Source of the DNA: Dokdonella_A sp963758365
GTDB lineage: Bacteria; Pseudomonadota; Gammaproteobacteria; Xanthomonadales; Rhodanobacteraceae
Assembly (NCBI GenBank): GCA_963758365.1
Contig: CAVWVB010000001.1
Span: 1,550,001 to 1,614,000 of the forward strand
Reading direction: 5' to 3'
DNA length: 64,000 bases
Under the pieces are notes generated by a model that saw only the letters and a program-made list of their open reading frames with translations, was not told the DNA's origin and searched no databases. Below, in pieces: positions 27,224 to 36,728 of the stretch (positions are counted from its first letter, which is position 1; the number at the start of each line of letters is the position of its first letter). Both the position numbers and the translations under genes were made by a program.

Positions 27224-28999
27224 CTTCTCTCGATCATCCGCCGGCTCTGGCCGGAGGTATGGCGCTACCGCAGCCGCGTCGGCGTCGCCCTGCTGTTCCT
27301 GGTCGCCGCCAAGCTCGCCAACGTCAGCGTGCCGCTGGTCATGAAGGATTTGATCGACCGCCTCGACCTCAGCCCGAGGCCGGTGCTGGTCCCGCTGATT
27401 CTGCTCGCGGCCTACGGCGCGCTGCGCATGTCGACTTCGCTGTTCCAGGAACTGCGCCAGATCGTGTTCGCCCGCGTGCTCGCGCGCACGTCGCGGCGGA
27501 TCACCCTGCGCGTGTTCGAACACCTGCACGCATTGAGCCTGCGCTTTCACCTCGACCGGCGCACCGGCGGCATTGCGCGCGACGTCGAACGTGGCATGAG
27601 TGCGACTTCGGACCTGCTCGACTGGACGATCTACACGATCCTGCCGACCCTGCTCGAAGTCGGCCTGGTCTGCGCGATCCTGATGACCCGTTTCGACTGG
27701 ACCTTCACCGCGATCACGCTCGCGACGCTCGTCGTCTATATCGCGTTCACGTTCTCGATCACCGAGTGGCGGATGCGCTACTACCGCGCCGCCAATGCGG
27801 CCGACACCGAGGCCAACGAGCGCGCGGTCGATTCCCTGCTCAACTACGAGACAGTCAAGTACTTCGGCAACGAACGTCACGAATTCGACCGCTACGACGC
27901 GAGCCTGATCCGCCTCGAGGAATCTACGGTCAGGAGCCTGAAGACCCTCGCGGTACTCAATATCGGTCAGGCCGGCATCCTCGCACTGGGCCTGACCTCG
28001 CTGCTCTGGCGCGCGGCCGCGGGCGTCATCGCCGGGCGCATGACCCTCGGCGACTTCGTGCTCGTCAACGCATACCTGATCCAGCTATCGATGCCGCTCA
28101 ATTATCTCGGTGTCGTCTACCGCCAGGTCAAGCAGGCGCTGACCAATATCGAACGCATGTTCGTGCTGCTCGGCGAGGCGCGCGAGATCGAGGATGATCC
28201 CGCTGCGCTGCCGCTGCGCATCGAGGGCGGCGACGTTCGCTTCGAACAGGTCGGCTTCCACTACGGTCCGGCGCGGCCGATTCTCGCCGGCGTGGATTTC
28301 CGCATAGCGCCGGGCCAGACCGTGGCCGTGGTCGGTACCAGCGGCGCGGGCAAGTCGACTCTCGCGCGGCTGCTGTTCCGCTTCTACGACGTCACCGACG
28401 GCCGCATCACGATCGACGGCCAGGACATCCGTGCGGTGACCCAGGCCAGCCTGCGCGCCGCAATCGGCATCGTTCCCCAGGACACCGTGCTGTTCAACGA
28501 CACGATCTACTACAACATCGCCTACGGGCGCCCGGACGCGACGCGCGCCGAGGTCGTCGCCGCTGCCCGGTCCGCGCACGTGCATGCATTCATCGAGTCT
28601 CTGCCCGACGGCTACGAAACCAGTGTCGGCGAGCGCGGACTCAAGCTTTCGGGCGGCGAGAAGCAGCGCGTGGCCATCGCGCGCACCCTGCTCAAGAACC
28701 CCGCGATCCTGGTCTTCGACGAGGCCACCAGCGCACTCGACACGCGAACCGAAAGGATCATCCAGGGCGAGCTGGCCGAAATCGCACGCGGGCGCACCAC
28801 CCTGGTCATTGCACACCGGCTGTCGACGATTGTCGACGCGGACCAGATCCTGGTCCTCGAACACGGCCACGTGGTCGAGCGCGGCACCCATGCGGAACTG
28901 CTCGCCGCACACGGCCGCTATGCCCATCTGTGGAGCCTTCAACAGCAGCAGCGCGAACGCCCGCCGGCGCTGCACGAGGCGATCCCTGCCCGGGCCTGA
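27185..28999 (+). CDS. ATM1-type half-size ABC exporter
   Basis: 604 aa. An N-terminal six-helix transmembrane domain (about 20-310, with YETVKYFGNERHEFDRYD, the ATM1 family signature) is followed by an ATPase domain. That domain has Walker A GTSGAGKST, signature LSGGEKQRVAIART, Walker B ILVFDEATSAL and the H-loop in VIAHRLSTI. Relatives (Atm1, HMT1, bacterial ATM1-like) export glutathione-linked compounds or heavy-metal conjugates and act as homodimers in the inner membrane. The start could be 27185 or 27200, both within the 15-bp repeats. Confidence 0.92.
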   Translation: MTSVRMTAVRTTSLLSIIRRLWPEVWRYRSRVGVALLFLVAAKLANVSVPLVMKDLIDRLDLSPRPVLVPLILLAAYGALRMSTSLFQELRQIVFARVLARTSRRITLRVFEHLHALSLRFHLDRRTGGIARDVERGMSATSDLLDWTIYTILPTLLEVGLVCAILMTRFDWTFTAITLATLVVYIAFTFSITEWRMRYYRAANAADTEANERAVDSLLNYETVKYFGNERHEFDRYDASLIRLEESTVRSLKTLAVLNIGQAGILALGLTSLLWRAAAGVIAGRMTLGDFVLVNAYLIQLSMPLNYLGVVYRQVKQALTNIERMFVLLGEAREIEDDPAALPLRIEGGDVRFEQVGFHYGPARPILAGVDFRIAPGQTVAVVGTSGAGKSTLARLLFRFYDVTDGRITIDGQDIRAVTQASLRAAIGIVPQDTVLFNDTIYYNIAYGRPDATRAEVVAAARSAHVHAFIESLPDGYETSVGERGLKLSGGEKQRVAIARTLLKNPAILVFDEATSALDTRTERIIQGELAEIARGRTTLVIAHRLSTIVDADQILVLEHGHVVERGTHAELLAAHGRYAHLWSLQQQQRERPPALHEAIPARA

Positions 29000-29134
29000 C
29001 GTCCAAGCCTGACATTGGCCGTCAATTTCGCGCCGCGCCGATGCCTGCGCACGCAGGCGGGCTCGGACGCGCGAGTGCGGCGCATCGGCACGTTCCTTGC
29101 TTCAGCGAAATGCTTGCCACCCTGGGGGATCGCC

Positions 29135-30181
29135 TTGACCAAGCCCAAGAACCGCACTGTCTGCGTCGTCGCCACCGAGCCGGAAACGGCCACCCGCATC
29201 AACGCGATGCTCGACGAGCAACGCACGAGACTCGATGCACGCTGGAGGCACGCGCACCACGCGAGTGCGGACCTGCTGCTGATCGACGCCGAATCCGTCT
29301 ACGGTCACATCGACTGGCTCAAGGCCCAGGCCAGCGGCCGGCTCGTCGTCGCGCTGAGCAGCACGCTCGAGTCCTACGATCCCGACTACTGGTTGCGCAC
29401 ACCGGTCGCGCCGAAGGATCTGGTCGCGCTGCTCAATCGTCTGGACAAGCAAATCGACCCCGCGGAGTCCGCCGTGGTCACCCCGATCCGGCCGCCGACC
29501 GAGCGGATCACCGGGACCGATGTGTCACCTCTCACGAGCCCTGCGCCCGGCAGCGCAGGGCTCGCGGCTGTCCAGACGACTGCCGTCGAGCCCGAGCCGG
29601 CGCCCGCACGCGCGCTGCGACTGCTCGATCTGCTCGAGGAAAGTCCGCCTCTGGCGGGCCGCTTGCGCCTGCAGGCCGATGGCCTCCCCGACCTGCTGCT
29701 CGACCCCCGTGGCCAGGCCTGGCATTCGCCGGCCACCCTGAAAGGCCTGGTCGGCTGGTGCACGCGCGAACTCGCTGCGACCGACATGACCCTGATCGGC
29801 GATGCGGACTTCGCGAACGCGGTTGCGGATCTGCCCGCGCATGCGTATCTGCGCCTCAAATGGCTGGCCCATCTGGTTCGTGGAAACGGCCATCTCGACC
29901 CCGAACTCGATGCCGGCGGCCGCTACAAGCTTGCGCGCTGGCCGCAGAGCGAGCGCGAATTCCCCAAGCACTTCCGCATTGCAACGATGATGCTGAAATC
30001 CGCGGCTGCGATCGATGAAATCGCCGATCTGAGCGGGGCTGCCGTCGCCGATGTCACGAACTTCATCAACGCCTATCACGCAATCGGCTTCATCGAATCG
30101 GAAACGCTCGACGTGAGCCAGAACGACAATCGCCGCGGCGGTCTGTTTGCCCGCGCGAGAAAAGCCGTCGCGGCAAGTTGA
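29135..30181 (+). CDS. Uncharacterised receiver-like protein, paralogue of the gene at 57302
   Basis: 348 aa if it starts at TTG 29135, which follows a GGGGGA ribosome site by about 6 nt; a further upstream start has no such site. The N-terminal 100 residues resemble a degenerate response-regulator fold (VCVVATEPETATRI, DLLLIDAESV, VAPKDLVALLNRLDK). A Pro-rich linker leads to a C-terminal alpha domain (YLRLKWLAHLVRGNGHLDPE, IADLSGAAVADVTNFINAYHAIGF) that looks like a winged helix. The paralogue at 57302-58348 has the same length and C-terminal pattern. Its stop overlaps the -35 box of the tRNA promoter. Function unknown. Confidence 0.7.
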   Translation: MTKPKNRTVCVVATEPETATRINAMLDEQRTRLDARWRHAHHASADLLLIDAESVYGHIDWLKAQASGRLVVALSSTLESYDPDYWLRTPVAPKDLVALLNRLDKQIDPAESAVVTPIRPPTERITGTDVSPLTSPAPGSAGLAAVQTTAVEPEPAPARALRLLDLLEESPPLAGRLRLQADGLPDLLLDPRGQAWHSPATLKGLVGWCTRELAATDMTLIGDADFANAVADLPAHAYLRLKWLAHLVRGNGHLDPELDAGGRYKLARWPQSEREFPKHFRIATMMLKSAAAIDEIADLSGAAVADVTNFINAYHAIGFIESETLDVSQNDNRRGGLFARARKAVAAS

Positions 30182-30206
30182 CGAAAGCGCAGCCCCTCAC
30201 TATCCT
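30178..30206 (+). promoter_or_regulatory. Sigma-70 promoter of the tRNA operon
   Basis: TTGACG (30178-30183) is separated by exactly 17 nt from TATCCT (30201-30206) and followed by a GC-rich discriminator (GTCGCGC) typical of stringently controlled stable-RNA promoters. The first tRNA starts at 30220. The -35 box overlaps the stop codon of the preceding gene. Confidence 0.7.
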
Positions 30207-30219
30207 GTCGCGCTCTCTC

Positions 30220-30295
<76 letters not shown>

Positions 30296-30325
30296 GACAT
30301 GTCGAGCAATACGGTCTTCCCAAGG

Positions 30326-30401
30326 GTCCCCATCGTCTAGAGGCCTAGGACACCGCCCTTTCACGGCGGCGACGCGGGTTCGAACCCCGCTGGGGACGCC
30401 A
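30326..30401 (+). tRNA. tRNA-Glu (TTC)
   Basis: 76 nt including CCA. The acceptor is GTCCCCA/TGGGGAC, and the anticodon stem CCGCC/GGCGG has loop CTTTCAC with anticodon TTC. It lies 30 bp after tRNA-Ala and is presumably processed from the same transcript. Confidence 0.97.
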
Positions 30402-30504
30402 CCGGGAAAAAAAGGCTCACGCAACGGATGCGGAAAGCGGATCAAGGCGTCGTGACATTCCGGCGTGATCCCGTGCAGGACGCAGTGGATGATTCAAGCA
30501 ATGC

Positions 30505-30581
30505 GGAGCGGTAGTTCAGCTGGTTAGAATGCTGGCCTGTCACGCCGGAGGTCGCGGGTTCGAGTCCCGTCCGCTCCGCCA
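30505..30581 (+). tRNA. tRNA-Asp (GTC)
   Basis: 77 nt including CCA. The acceptor is GGAGCGG/CCGCTCC, and the anticodon loop CTGTCAC contains GTC. The T arm GCGGGTTCGAGTCCCGT is standard. It is the last tRNA before a strong terminator. Confidence 0.97.
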
Positions 30582-30589
30582 CACACCCG

Positions 30590-30625
30590 AGCCGATTCGA
30601 GATTCGTCTCTGAATCGGCTTTTTT
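30590..30625 (+). terminator. Rho-independent terminator of the tRNA operon
   Basis: A 9-bp stem AGCCGATTC (30590-30598) / GAATCGGCT (30612-30620) is followed directly by a run of T to 30625, a complete intrinsic terminator starting 9 bp after tRNA-Asp. Confidence 0.9.
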
Positions 30626-30986
30626 GCGCCAAATGCGGCGATTCGGGCGATCCCTGCCGGACTCTTTTCGGCCATCGGCACTGCCCTGCCCCGGATTCTG
30701 CCACCTGTCTGTGCTGCCGACTTTCGCGAGTCCGAATCTCATTGGTTCCCCCGAACACAAGGGATACGGCGATCACACCGGCGGGCACGGTGGGCGGGAT
30801 GGATAGGCACCGCACCATTGGCGAGCCGGAGGTCATACCCTGGTCGACACGCCGGCGCAGCCAAGCACTGCGCCGGAATGGCCGCACGTCAGTCAACCAT
30901 TAACCGCGATCGCAACGGTCAAGCCAGGCCTGGAATCACGAATGCCGTAGCGTGGAAAACCCCGATCCCGAACTGGAGCACGACGC
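30626..30986. other. Intergenic stretch after the tRNA operon
   Basis: About 360 bp with no supported gene. A short segment near 30700-30760 recalls a tRNA 3' half (TCCGAATCT) but does not fold into a stem with full pairing. The region presumably contains the promoter of the O-methyltransferase gene. Confidence 0.5.
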
Positions 30987-31646
30987 ATGTCCGATCGCAG
31001 CCTCAATCTCGACGACACCTTGTACCAGTACCTGCTCGATCATTCGTTGCGCGAGCACCCGGCGCAGGCCGCACTGCGCGAGGCGACGCGCTCGCATGCG
31101 CGCGCGCAGATGCAGATCTCGCCCGAACAGGGCCAGTTCATGGCCTTGCTGGTCAAGCTGATCGGTGCGCAGCGCAGCATCGAGGTCGGCGTGTTCACCG
31201 GCTACAGCGCGCTGTCGGTGGCGCTGGCGTTGCCCGAGGACGGGCGCGTCCTCGCCTGTGACATCAGTGCGGAATACACTGCCATCGGCAAGCCGTTATG
31301 GGTGAGCGCCGGCGTCGCGCACAAGATCGACCTGCGGCTGGCGCCGGCACTCGAGACGCTGGACGCGAGCCTGGCCGCAGGCGACGCCGGCCGCTATGAC
31401 TTTGCCTTTATCGACGCCGACAAGACCGGTTACGACGACTACTACGAACGTTGTCTGCAACTGTTGCGGCGCGGCGGCCTGATCGCGATCGACAACGTAT
31501 TGTGGAGCGGCGCGGTGGCGCGACCCGCGTCGGATGCCGACACCCGCGCGCTACAGGCATTGAACGACAAACTGCACCACGACGAGCGCGTCGACTTGTC
31601 GATGCTGCCACTTGGGGACGGCCTGAGCCTCGCTCGCAAGCGCTGA
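30987..31646 (+). CDS. SAM-dependent O-methyltransferase, CCoAMT-like
   Basis: 219 aa, normal for the class I caffeoyl-CoA O-methyltransferase-like family (pfam01596). Motif I is SIEVGVFTGYSALSVALAL, followed by DGRVLACDIS, the metal/active-site Asp in FAFIDADKTGYDDYY, and GGLIAIDNVLWSGAV. It should methylate a hydroxyl, often a catechol, with a divalent metal. The natural substrate cannot be inferred; it stands alone between a tRNA operon and the accessory region. Confidence 0.88.
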   Translation: MSDRSLNLDDTLYQYLLDHSLREHPAQAALREATRSHARAQMQISPEQGQFMALLVKLIGAQRSIEVGVFTGYSALSVALALPEDGRVLACDISAEYTAIGKPLWVSAGVAHKIDLRLAPALETLDASLAAGDAGRYDFAFIDADKTGYDDYYERCLQLLRRGGLIAIDNVLWSGAVARPASDADTRALQALNDKLHHDERVDLSMLPLGDGLSLARKR

Positions 31647-31782
31647 TCGACAAGAAACCGAACCTTGCGCTATCGACTGCGCAATTCGCGCAACCTGGAT
31701 CGCCCGCAGCGTGCAAGAGCACCCGTCCCGCGGCGGCACGGTCGATGCTACAACACGATTTCCGCCCCGATTCATTTCCACC

Positions 31783-32205
31783 ATGCACAAATCAATATCG
31801 CCGCGCCGCGCACGCACAGGGCTGGCCGCAGCGTTCGCGGACAATTTGTCCATCGGTGCGGCGTCGCCGGATGCGGCCGCCATCGGCATCAGTCGGGTGC
31901 CATTCTCGGCAACCATGATCGGCCTCGGCGTGCTCGGGCTCGTTCATGGCGACTTCGCGCTGGTCTGGCAGCGCATTCTGATCGCGTATCTCTCCGGGCG
32001 CGACTATTTCGCATACGCCAGTGGCTTGATCGAGTTGCTGGCCGGCATCGGTCTGCTGCTGAAACCGACCGTCGCCGTCGCGGCACGTGTGCTGTTCGTA
32101 TTCGTACTGCTGTGGCTGGTGCTGTTGAAACTGCCCGCGGTCGTGCTGCGTACACGCGCCGATCTCATCCTCGCAACGCGCCGAGTCGTCTCACGACCCA
32201 GTTGA
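31783..32205 (+). CDS. DoxX-like membrane protein, possibly C-terminally truncated
   Basis: 140 aa. After an N-terminal tail come three hydrophobic stretches (TMIGLGVLGLVHGDFALVW, YFAYASGLIELLAGIGLLL, VLFVFVLLWLVLLKLPAVV) with the pattern of DoxX/SURF4-like membrane proteins. Several relatives of this subtype are longer and continue after the last segment. Here the frame ends 41 bp inside the tail-to-tail regulator gene, so the C-terminus may have been lost when the accessory region was joined. Function unknown. Confidence 0.55.
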   Translation: MHKSISPRRARTGLAAAFADNLSIGAASPDAAAIGISRVPFSATMIGLGVLGLVHGDFALVWQRILIAYLSGRDYFAYASGLIELLAGIGLLLKPTVAVAARVLFVFVLLWLVLLKLPAVVLRTRADLILATRRVVSRPS

Positions 32206-35058
32206 AACCATGCATCCGCGCGTCTTTGGCAAGCGCCTCGCGCGAGGATGCGGCGGTTGCGTCATGCTGGATATCGAGTATTTGCACCAGTGCGAGGCGG
32301 CTTTCCAGCGACCACGCGAGCCAATGGCGCTTGTCCGCGTCGGCGACCAGATCGCGCAATGCGGCGATTGCGATATCGGCGTGATCGGTTTCGCCGCGCA
32401 ACTGCGCGAGTGCAATATCGACCGCAAACACTTCCTGATGGTCGGTGATGCGGCTGCGCAACGTCTTCGCCCGCGCCGCGGCGCGATCGCGTTCGTCAGC
32501 GCGACCGAGCCTTGCGTAACAGAGCGCGAGCAGGCTTTGCGCGTCCGCCTCGCCGGTGACCATCTGCGCCGCCACGAATGTCTTGACCGCATCCTGTAAA
32601 GGGGGGAGCGCCTTCCTGCAATCGCCCTGCCCGATTGCGATCTGCGCCAGCAACAGATCGCCATTGCCTGCCGTCATCATGTCGCCGAGCGGTTTTGCGC
32701 CGACGCGTGCCTGTTCGGCGCCGGCGTGGGCGGCATTTGCATCGCCGCGATCGAGCGCGATCTGCGCGCATTGGAAGTGAGCAGAAGCGAGGCCTTCCGC
32801 ATCTCCGGCTTCGCTAAATCCGGCCAGCGCCTCGGCGCAGGTTGAAGCCGCCTGCCCCAAATCGCCACGCAGACGCTCCAGATCACTGTATTGCATGAGC
32901 GTAAACGCTCGATGCGTGCGCTCGCCCGCCTGCTCGTCCAGCGCGATCGCTGCGCGATACTCTTTCGCAGCTTCGTCGCTGGCGGCCGAGTCCAGCTCGA
33001 CCGAAGCAAGCGCGGCTAGATTCCAGGCTTGACCTGCGAGATCGGCGGTTTCGCGGCGGATGGCCAGCGACTTGCGCGCCGCGGTCTCGGTGCCGTCGCG
33101 GTCGCCTGCTGTCCACAGCATGATCGCCATGTCGCTGTAGATCGCGGCCTCGCCGTTGCGGTCGCCGATCGCCTGGTAACCGGCGAGGGCACGCTGATAC
33201 GCCTCGCGCGCGCGCGTCGGATCGCTCTGGACAAAAGCGTTGCCAAGATTCTGATCCACCCAGGCCTCGCCGTGCGGATTGCCAATGCGCTTGTAATCCG
33301 CGCGCGCCTGCTTGAGCGCCTGTTCCGCGCCGGCAAGATCGCCAAGCTGCCAGCGCGCGACGCCGAGTTGGGTGCCCGCTTCTGCCATCACTCCGGTTTC
33401 CTCGCGCTGGCGCGCCTGCTGCAGTGCGCGCTCAGCATGCGCGGAGAGCGCCTTGTTGTCGTTGCGCGCCGCCGCAACGCGTGCCTGCTCGAGCTCCATG
33501 CGCGCATCGTCGAGGATTGGACCGTGCAACTCCTTCAATGCGGCATCCAACTCGGCTGCGCCTCGTCCGGCTTGCCGCCGGCGATCAGCGCAGCAATCAG
33601 TTGAAAGCGGTACTCGGGAATCTGTGGTCGCAATTTCACGAGGGCGCGGTCGGTTTCCACCGCTTGCGCCCAGTCGTGCTGCGCCATTTGAACCTGCGCA
33701 TCGATCTGCAGCTGCTGTTCCTCGGGCAACCCTTGCGCGTGCGCGGCCGCCTGCTGCGCCGCGGCCAGTGCCTTCGCGTTGTAACCGAGCGCAGACCACG
33801 CCTGCGCGAGATAGCTGTAGGCCGGCGCATACCCGGGCGCCTGCGCGACCGCGTCGAGCAGCTCGTCTCGGGCGCGCGCAGGGTCGTTACGGCGTATCGC
33901 ATCGAGTGCGAAGCCGATACGTCGCGCGACTTCGGCCGTCGGCGGCTGTGCGCTCGCGATGCGTCGCAACGCCTCGCTGTCCGGCGCCGCAATACCCAGA
34001 TGCTCGCGCAGGTCGCCACCGGCGCGCGTCACCAATGCAGGCAGATCGGCAACCGGCCCATTACGCATCAGTGTCGCGATCGCAGCGCCCGTGCGTGCAT
34101 CCTGCAACGCCAGGTCGAGTCGAAGCTGCGGTTGGTCGGGCGCACCCGACACCAGATAGCTTCCGCTCAGCACATAGTCGGTACCGAGCCGCTTGCGCAA
34201 CGTGGCCAGGCTGCGCGCCGCATAGCCGCCTGCGAGCGGTGCCGCAAGATCCGCGCGTGCCGGGCGCACCAGTTCGTCCGGCATCGCATGCACTCCGCCA
34301 CTGGCCGAGATCTCCGTCGCGAGCATTTCGCCGAGCGCCGGGCCCAGCCAGGCGTCCCTGGGGTTCTGCGAGAGATTGTTGAACGCGACGATCGCTACCG
34401 CGGTGCCGGGCGGCTGATCCGCGAACGGCATCGGCGCTTCGTGCAGCAACCCATAACCGATCCACAGTGCAGCCGCGGCGACACCGAGGGTCGCGAGTCC
34501 GGTCAGCGCGAAACGCAGGCCTGACGACTGCGACGGCAGCGGCACCACGAGCACTTCGTCGTACGACTTCGTTCGGTGCGGGTCCGCATCGTGCTCCGGC
34601 TCCCAAACCGAGTGCCCGGACACTGTCGCTGCCTGCGCTGAATCGTCGAAAGACTCGCCCGTGTTTGCCACGGACACCGACTCGATGGAATCTGCTGCCG
34701 CGATCGCCTGCGGTCGTTCGACGCGCTGCACCGACGCGACGAACCGATAGCCGAGCTTCGGCACGGTCTCGATGCAGCGCGTCTCACGTTCGACTTCGCC
34801 GAGCGCCTTGCGAATCAGCCAGATGTGCTTGGTGAGATTGGACTCGTCGACGAACCCACGCGGCCATAACGCGTGCATCAGCTCGTCCTTGCTTACCGCG
34901 TGACCGGCCTGCTCGACGAGCAGCACCAGGGTATCGAACACCTTCGGCGTCAGCGTGATCGATTCGCCGTGCGCCGAGAGGCGGCGTTCTTCCGGATCGA
35001 GCTCGAACTCGCCGAAACGGTAGACCGGTTTTTCCAGCGCCGACATGGGTTTGACCAC
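32165..35058 (-). CDS. Membrane-anchored winged-helix/TPR regulator, frameshifted
   Basis: Paralogue of the intact gene at 43971. It starts at GTG 35058 (V-K-P-M-S-A-L-E-K aligned with the paralogue's GTG). An OmpR/CadC-type winged helix (residues about 8-105: YRFGEFELDPEERRL, TLTPKVFDTLVLLVEQAGHAV, ALWPRGFVDESNLTKHIWLIRKAL) is followed by a TM segment (FALTGLATLGVAAAALWIGYGLL) and many TPR-like helices. The frame breaks near 33557: one frame ends QPSWMPH while another continues AELDAALKELHGP. One missing base explains it (2894 bp; adding one gives 964 aa against 980 in the paralogue). Whether a true mutation or a consensus error is unknown. Confidence 0.8.
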
Positions 35059-35086
35059 GGCAGGAAATCTGCCAGAAAAATACCAG
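35059..35086. promoter_or_regulatory. Conserved element copy A between regulator and secreted-protein operon
   Basis: Begins right at the regulator GTG. It contains the inverted repeat GGCAG-GAAAT-CTGCC and, read towards the regulator, the direct repeats CTGGTA and CTGGCA spaced 11 bp apart. The 23 bases at 35059-35081 are identical to copy B at 40818, and copy C at 46926 is closely similar. One helical turn between direct repeats is what OmpR/CadC-type winged helices bind. The tagged secreted-protein gene starts at 35267. Confidence 0.6.
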
Positions 35087-35266
35087 AGAACGATACAGGA
35101 CGCGCAGCGCGAACAGCGCGAGTTTGCATCAGGGCCGGTCGATCGCATACCCCGGACACGGCGATGACCGCAATCGATCGTGAATGACGCGGTCGACCTG
35201 CCCTTCGAGATCCCATTGCGGTATTGAGCCGTCGCGCTCGCGCAGGTGCACAACGAGAGGTGCGAA

Positions 35267-35545
35267 ATGTCACGACTTCACCTAATCCCGTTGGTCTTGT
35301 CGATTGCGCTACCCGGCGCGCGGCCCGCGCTCGCGCAATCCAGCGGCGGCCCGTTCGCGATCGATCCAGCCACCATCGCCGGCGGCGGTGCCACGCTCAG
35401 CGGCGGCCAATTCCGGTTGAGCGGCACGATTGGCCAGCCGGCGACCGCGATGCTGGGTGCATCCACCCATCGCCTCCATGACGGCTTCTGGAAACCGGTC
35501 TCGCCGCCCAGCGATCTGATCTTTGCCGACGGGTTCGACCCCTAA
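35267..35545 (+). CDS. Small secreted protein with C-terminal FADGFD tail
   Basis: 92 aa. A GAGAGG ribosome site precedes ATG 35267, followed by a signal peptide (LIPLVLSIALPGARPALAQ). The mature part is Gly-rich (IDPATIAGGGATLSGGQFRLSGTIGQP, STHRLHDGFWKP), a pattern common just before the C-terminus of larger exported proteins. It ends SDLIFADGFDP, the tail shared with five other genes here. No catalytic motif is seen. First gene downstream of element A, 13 bp before the next gene. Confidence 0.75.
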   Translation: MSRLHLIPLVLSIALPGARPALAQSSGGPFAIDPATIAGGGATLSGGQFRLSGTIGQPATAMLGASTHRLHDGFWKPVSPPSDLIFADGFDP

Positions 35546-35558
35546 GGAGACGTATGCC

Positions 35559-36719
35559 ATGCGTTATCTAATCTCTTTGCTCGCCGCCTGCTTGCTCAGC
35601 ACCGGCATCGCATTCGCAACGCCGCTCGGTTCCGATTTCACTTATCAGGGCCAGTTGACCGACAACGGAGCGCCGGCCAGCGGTCATTACGATCTGCAAT
35701 TCGCGCTGTTCACCGCCACAAGTGGCGGCAACGCGGTCGATACGATCACGTTGACCAATCAGACGATCGGCGGCGGCCTGATCAATGCCACGCTCGATTT
35801 CACCGATGCGCCGTATGACGGCCAGGCGTTGTGGGTCGAAGTCAGCGTGCGCGCAACCGGCGACGGCGTGCACGGCAACAGCACGAGCAGTTCGGGCGTG
35901 TTCGGCGCCAGTGCGTCAGGCGCCGGCGTCTGGGGCGAAAGTGCCGGCTACGACGCGGTGCATGGACACACCAGCAATCCGAACGGCAACACGAGCGGTG
36001 TGGCCGGCTTCGGCGACGGCTCCAACAATGGCGTATTTGGCGTCAGCGCGGAAGGTCATGGAGTCATCGCCATCGGACACGGTGGATATGCTCCCGATGG
36101 CGCGGCGCTGTATGCGCTAAACGACAACCCGAATGGCTATGCGTTGTTTGCACAGACGACGCAAACAGACGCCACAGGCAATACAACCGCGATCTTTGAC
36201 AATGATTGCAGCAATCCACAACCGTACATCGGTTGCGGTGAAATCATCAGCGGCCGGAATCAGGGAACAGAAGTGTTCGTCGTAACTACAGTGGGCGACG
36301 TTTACGCGCACGCAGCATTCCATCCGAACGGCATCGACTACTCCGACCGGCTTCCCGCGGAAACAGGGCTAGAACCCGGAGACGTCGTGGCCATCGGCGA
36401 TGGCGGCTTGTTGCACCGCTCGACCACGCGTAGCGAAACGGATGTCGCCGGCGTCTATTCGACCAAGCCCGGCGTGATCGGTCACGAAGAAGACGAGCAG
36501 CGTCCAACGATTCCGGTCGCACTGGCCGGAGTGATCCCAGTCAAGGCCAGCGCCGAGAACGGAGCGATCCGTTCCGGCGATCTGCTGGTTTCGTCCTCCG
36601 CTCCGGGACGTGCGATGCGCGCACCGAAAAATCCAAACGCGGGCACGGTGATCGGCAAGGCGATGCAGACGCTCGACCGCGGCACCGGCGAAATCGAAAT
36701 GCTGGTGATGCTGCGCTAG
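35559..36719 (+). CDS. Secreted repeat protein with tail-fibre-like C-terminal domain
   Basis: 386 aa, with AAGGAG 9 nt before ATG 35559. After the signal peptide (SLLAACLLSTGIAFA) comes a beta domain (FTYQGQLTDNGAPASGHYDLQFALF). Short repeats follow (GVFGASASGAGVWG, GVAGFGDGSNNGVFGVSAEGHGVIAIG), then a conserved C-terminal block (VYAHAAFHPNGIDYSDRLPA, GLEPGDVVAIGDGG, VAGVYSTKPGVIG, GDLLVSSSAPGRAMRA). That block recurs in bacterial surface and fibre-like proteins. Its role is probably structural or adhesive. It lacks the GF[ED] tail and ends EMLVMLR. Confidence 0.75.
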   Translation: MRYLISLLAACLLSTGIAFATPLGSDFTYQGQLTDNGAPASGHYDLQFALFTATSGGNAVDTITLTNQTIGGGLINATLDFTDAPYDGQALWVEVSVRATGDGVHGNSTSSSGVFGASASGAGVWGESAGYDAVHGHTSNPNGNTSGVAGFGDGSNNGVFGVSAEGHGVIAIGHGGYAPDGAALYALNDNPNGYALFAQTTQTDATGNTTAIFDNDCSNPQPYIGCGEIISGRNQGTEVFVVTTVGDVYAHAAFHPNGIDYSDRLPAETGLEPGDVVAIGDGGLLHRSTTRSETDVAGVYSTKPGVIGHEEDEQRPTIPVALAGVIPVKASAENGAIRSGDLLVSSSAPGRAMRAPKNPNAGTVIGKAMQTLDRGTGEIEMLVMLR

Positions 36720-36728
36720 GAGCCGACA

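Noticed and set aside
30700..30760. tRNA-like segment with TCCGAAT loop after the tRNA operon
   Set aside because: T-stem pairing is incomplete and no acceptor or anticodon arm can be drawn.
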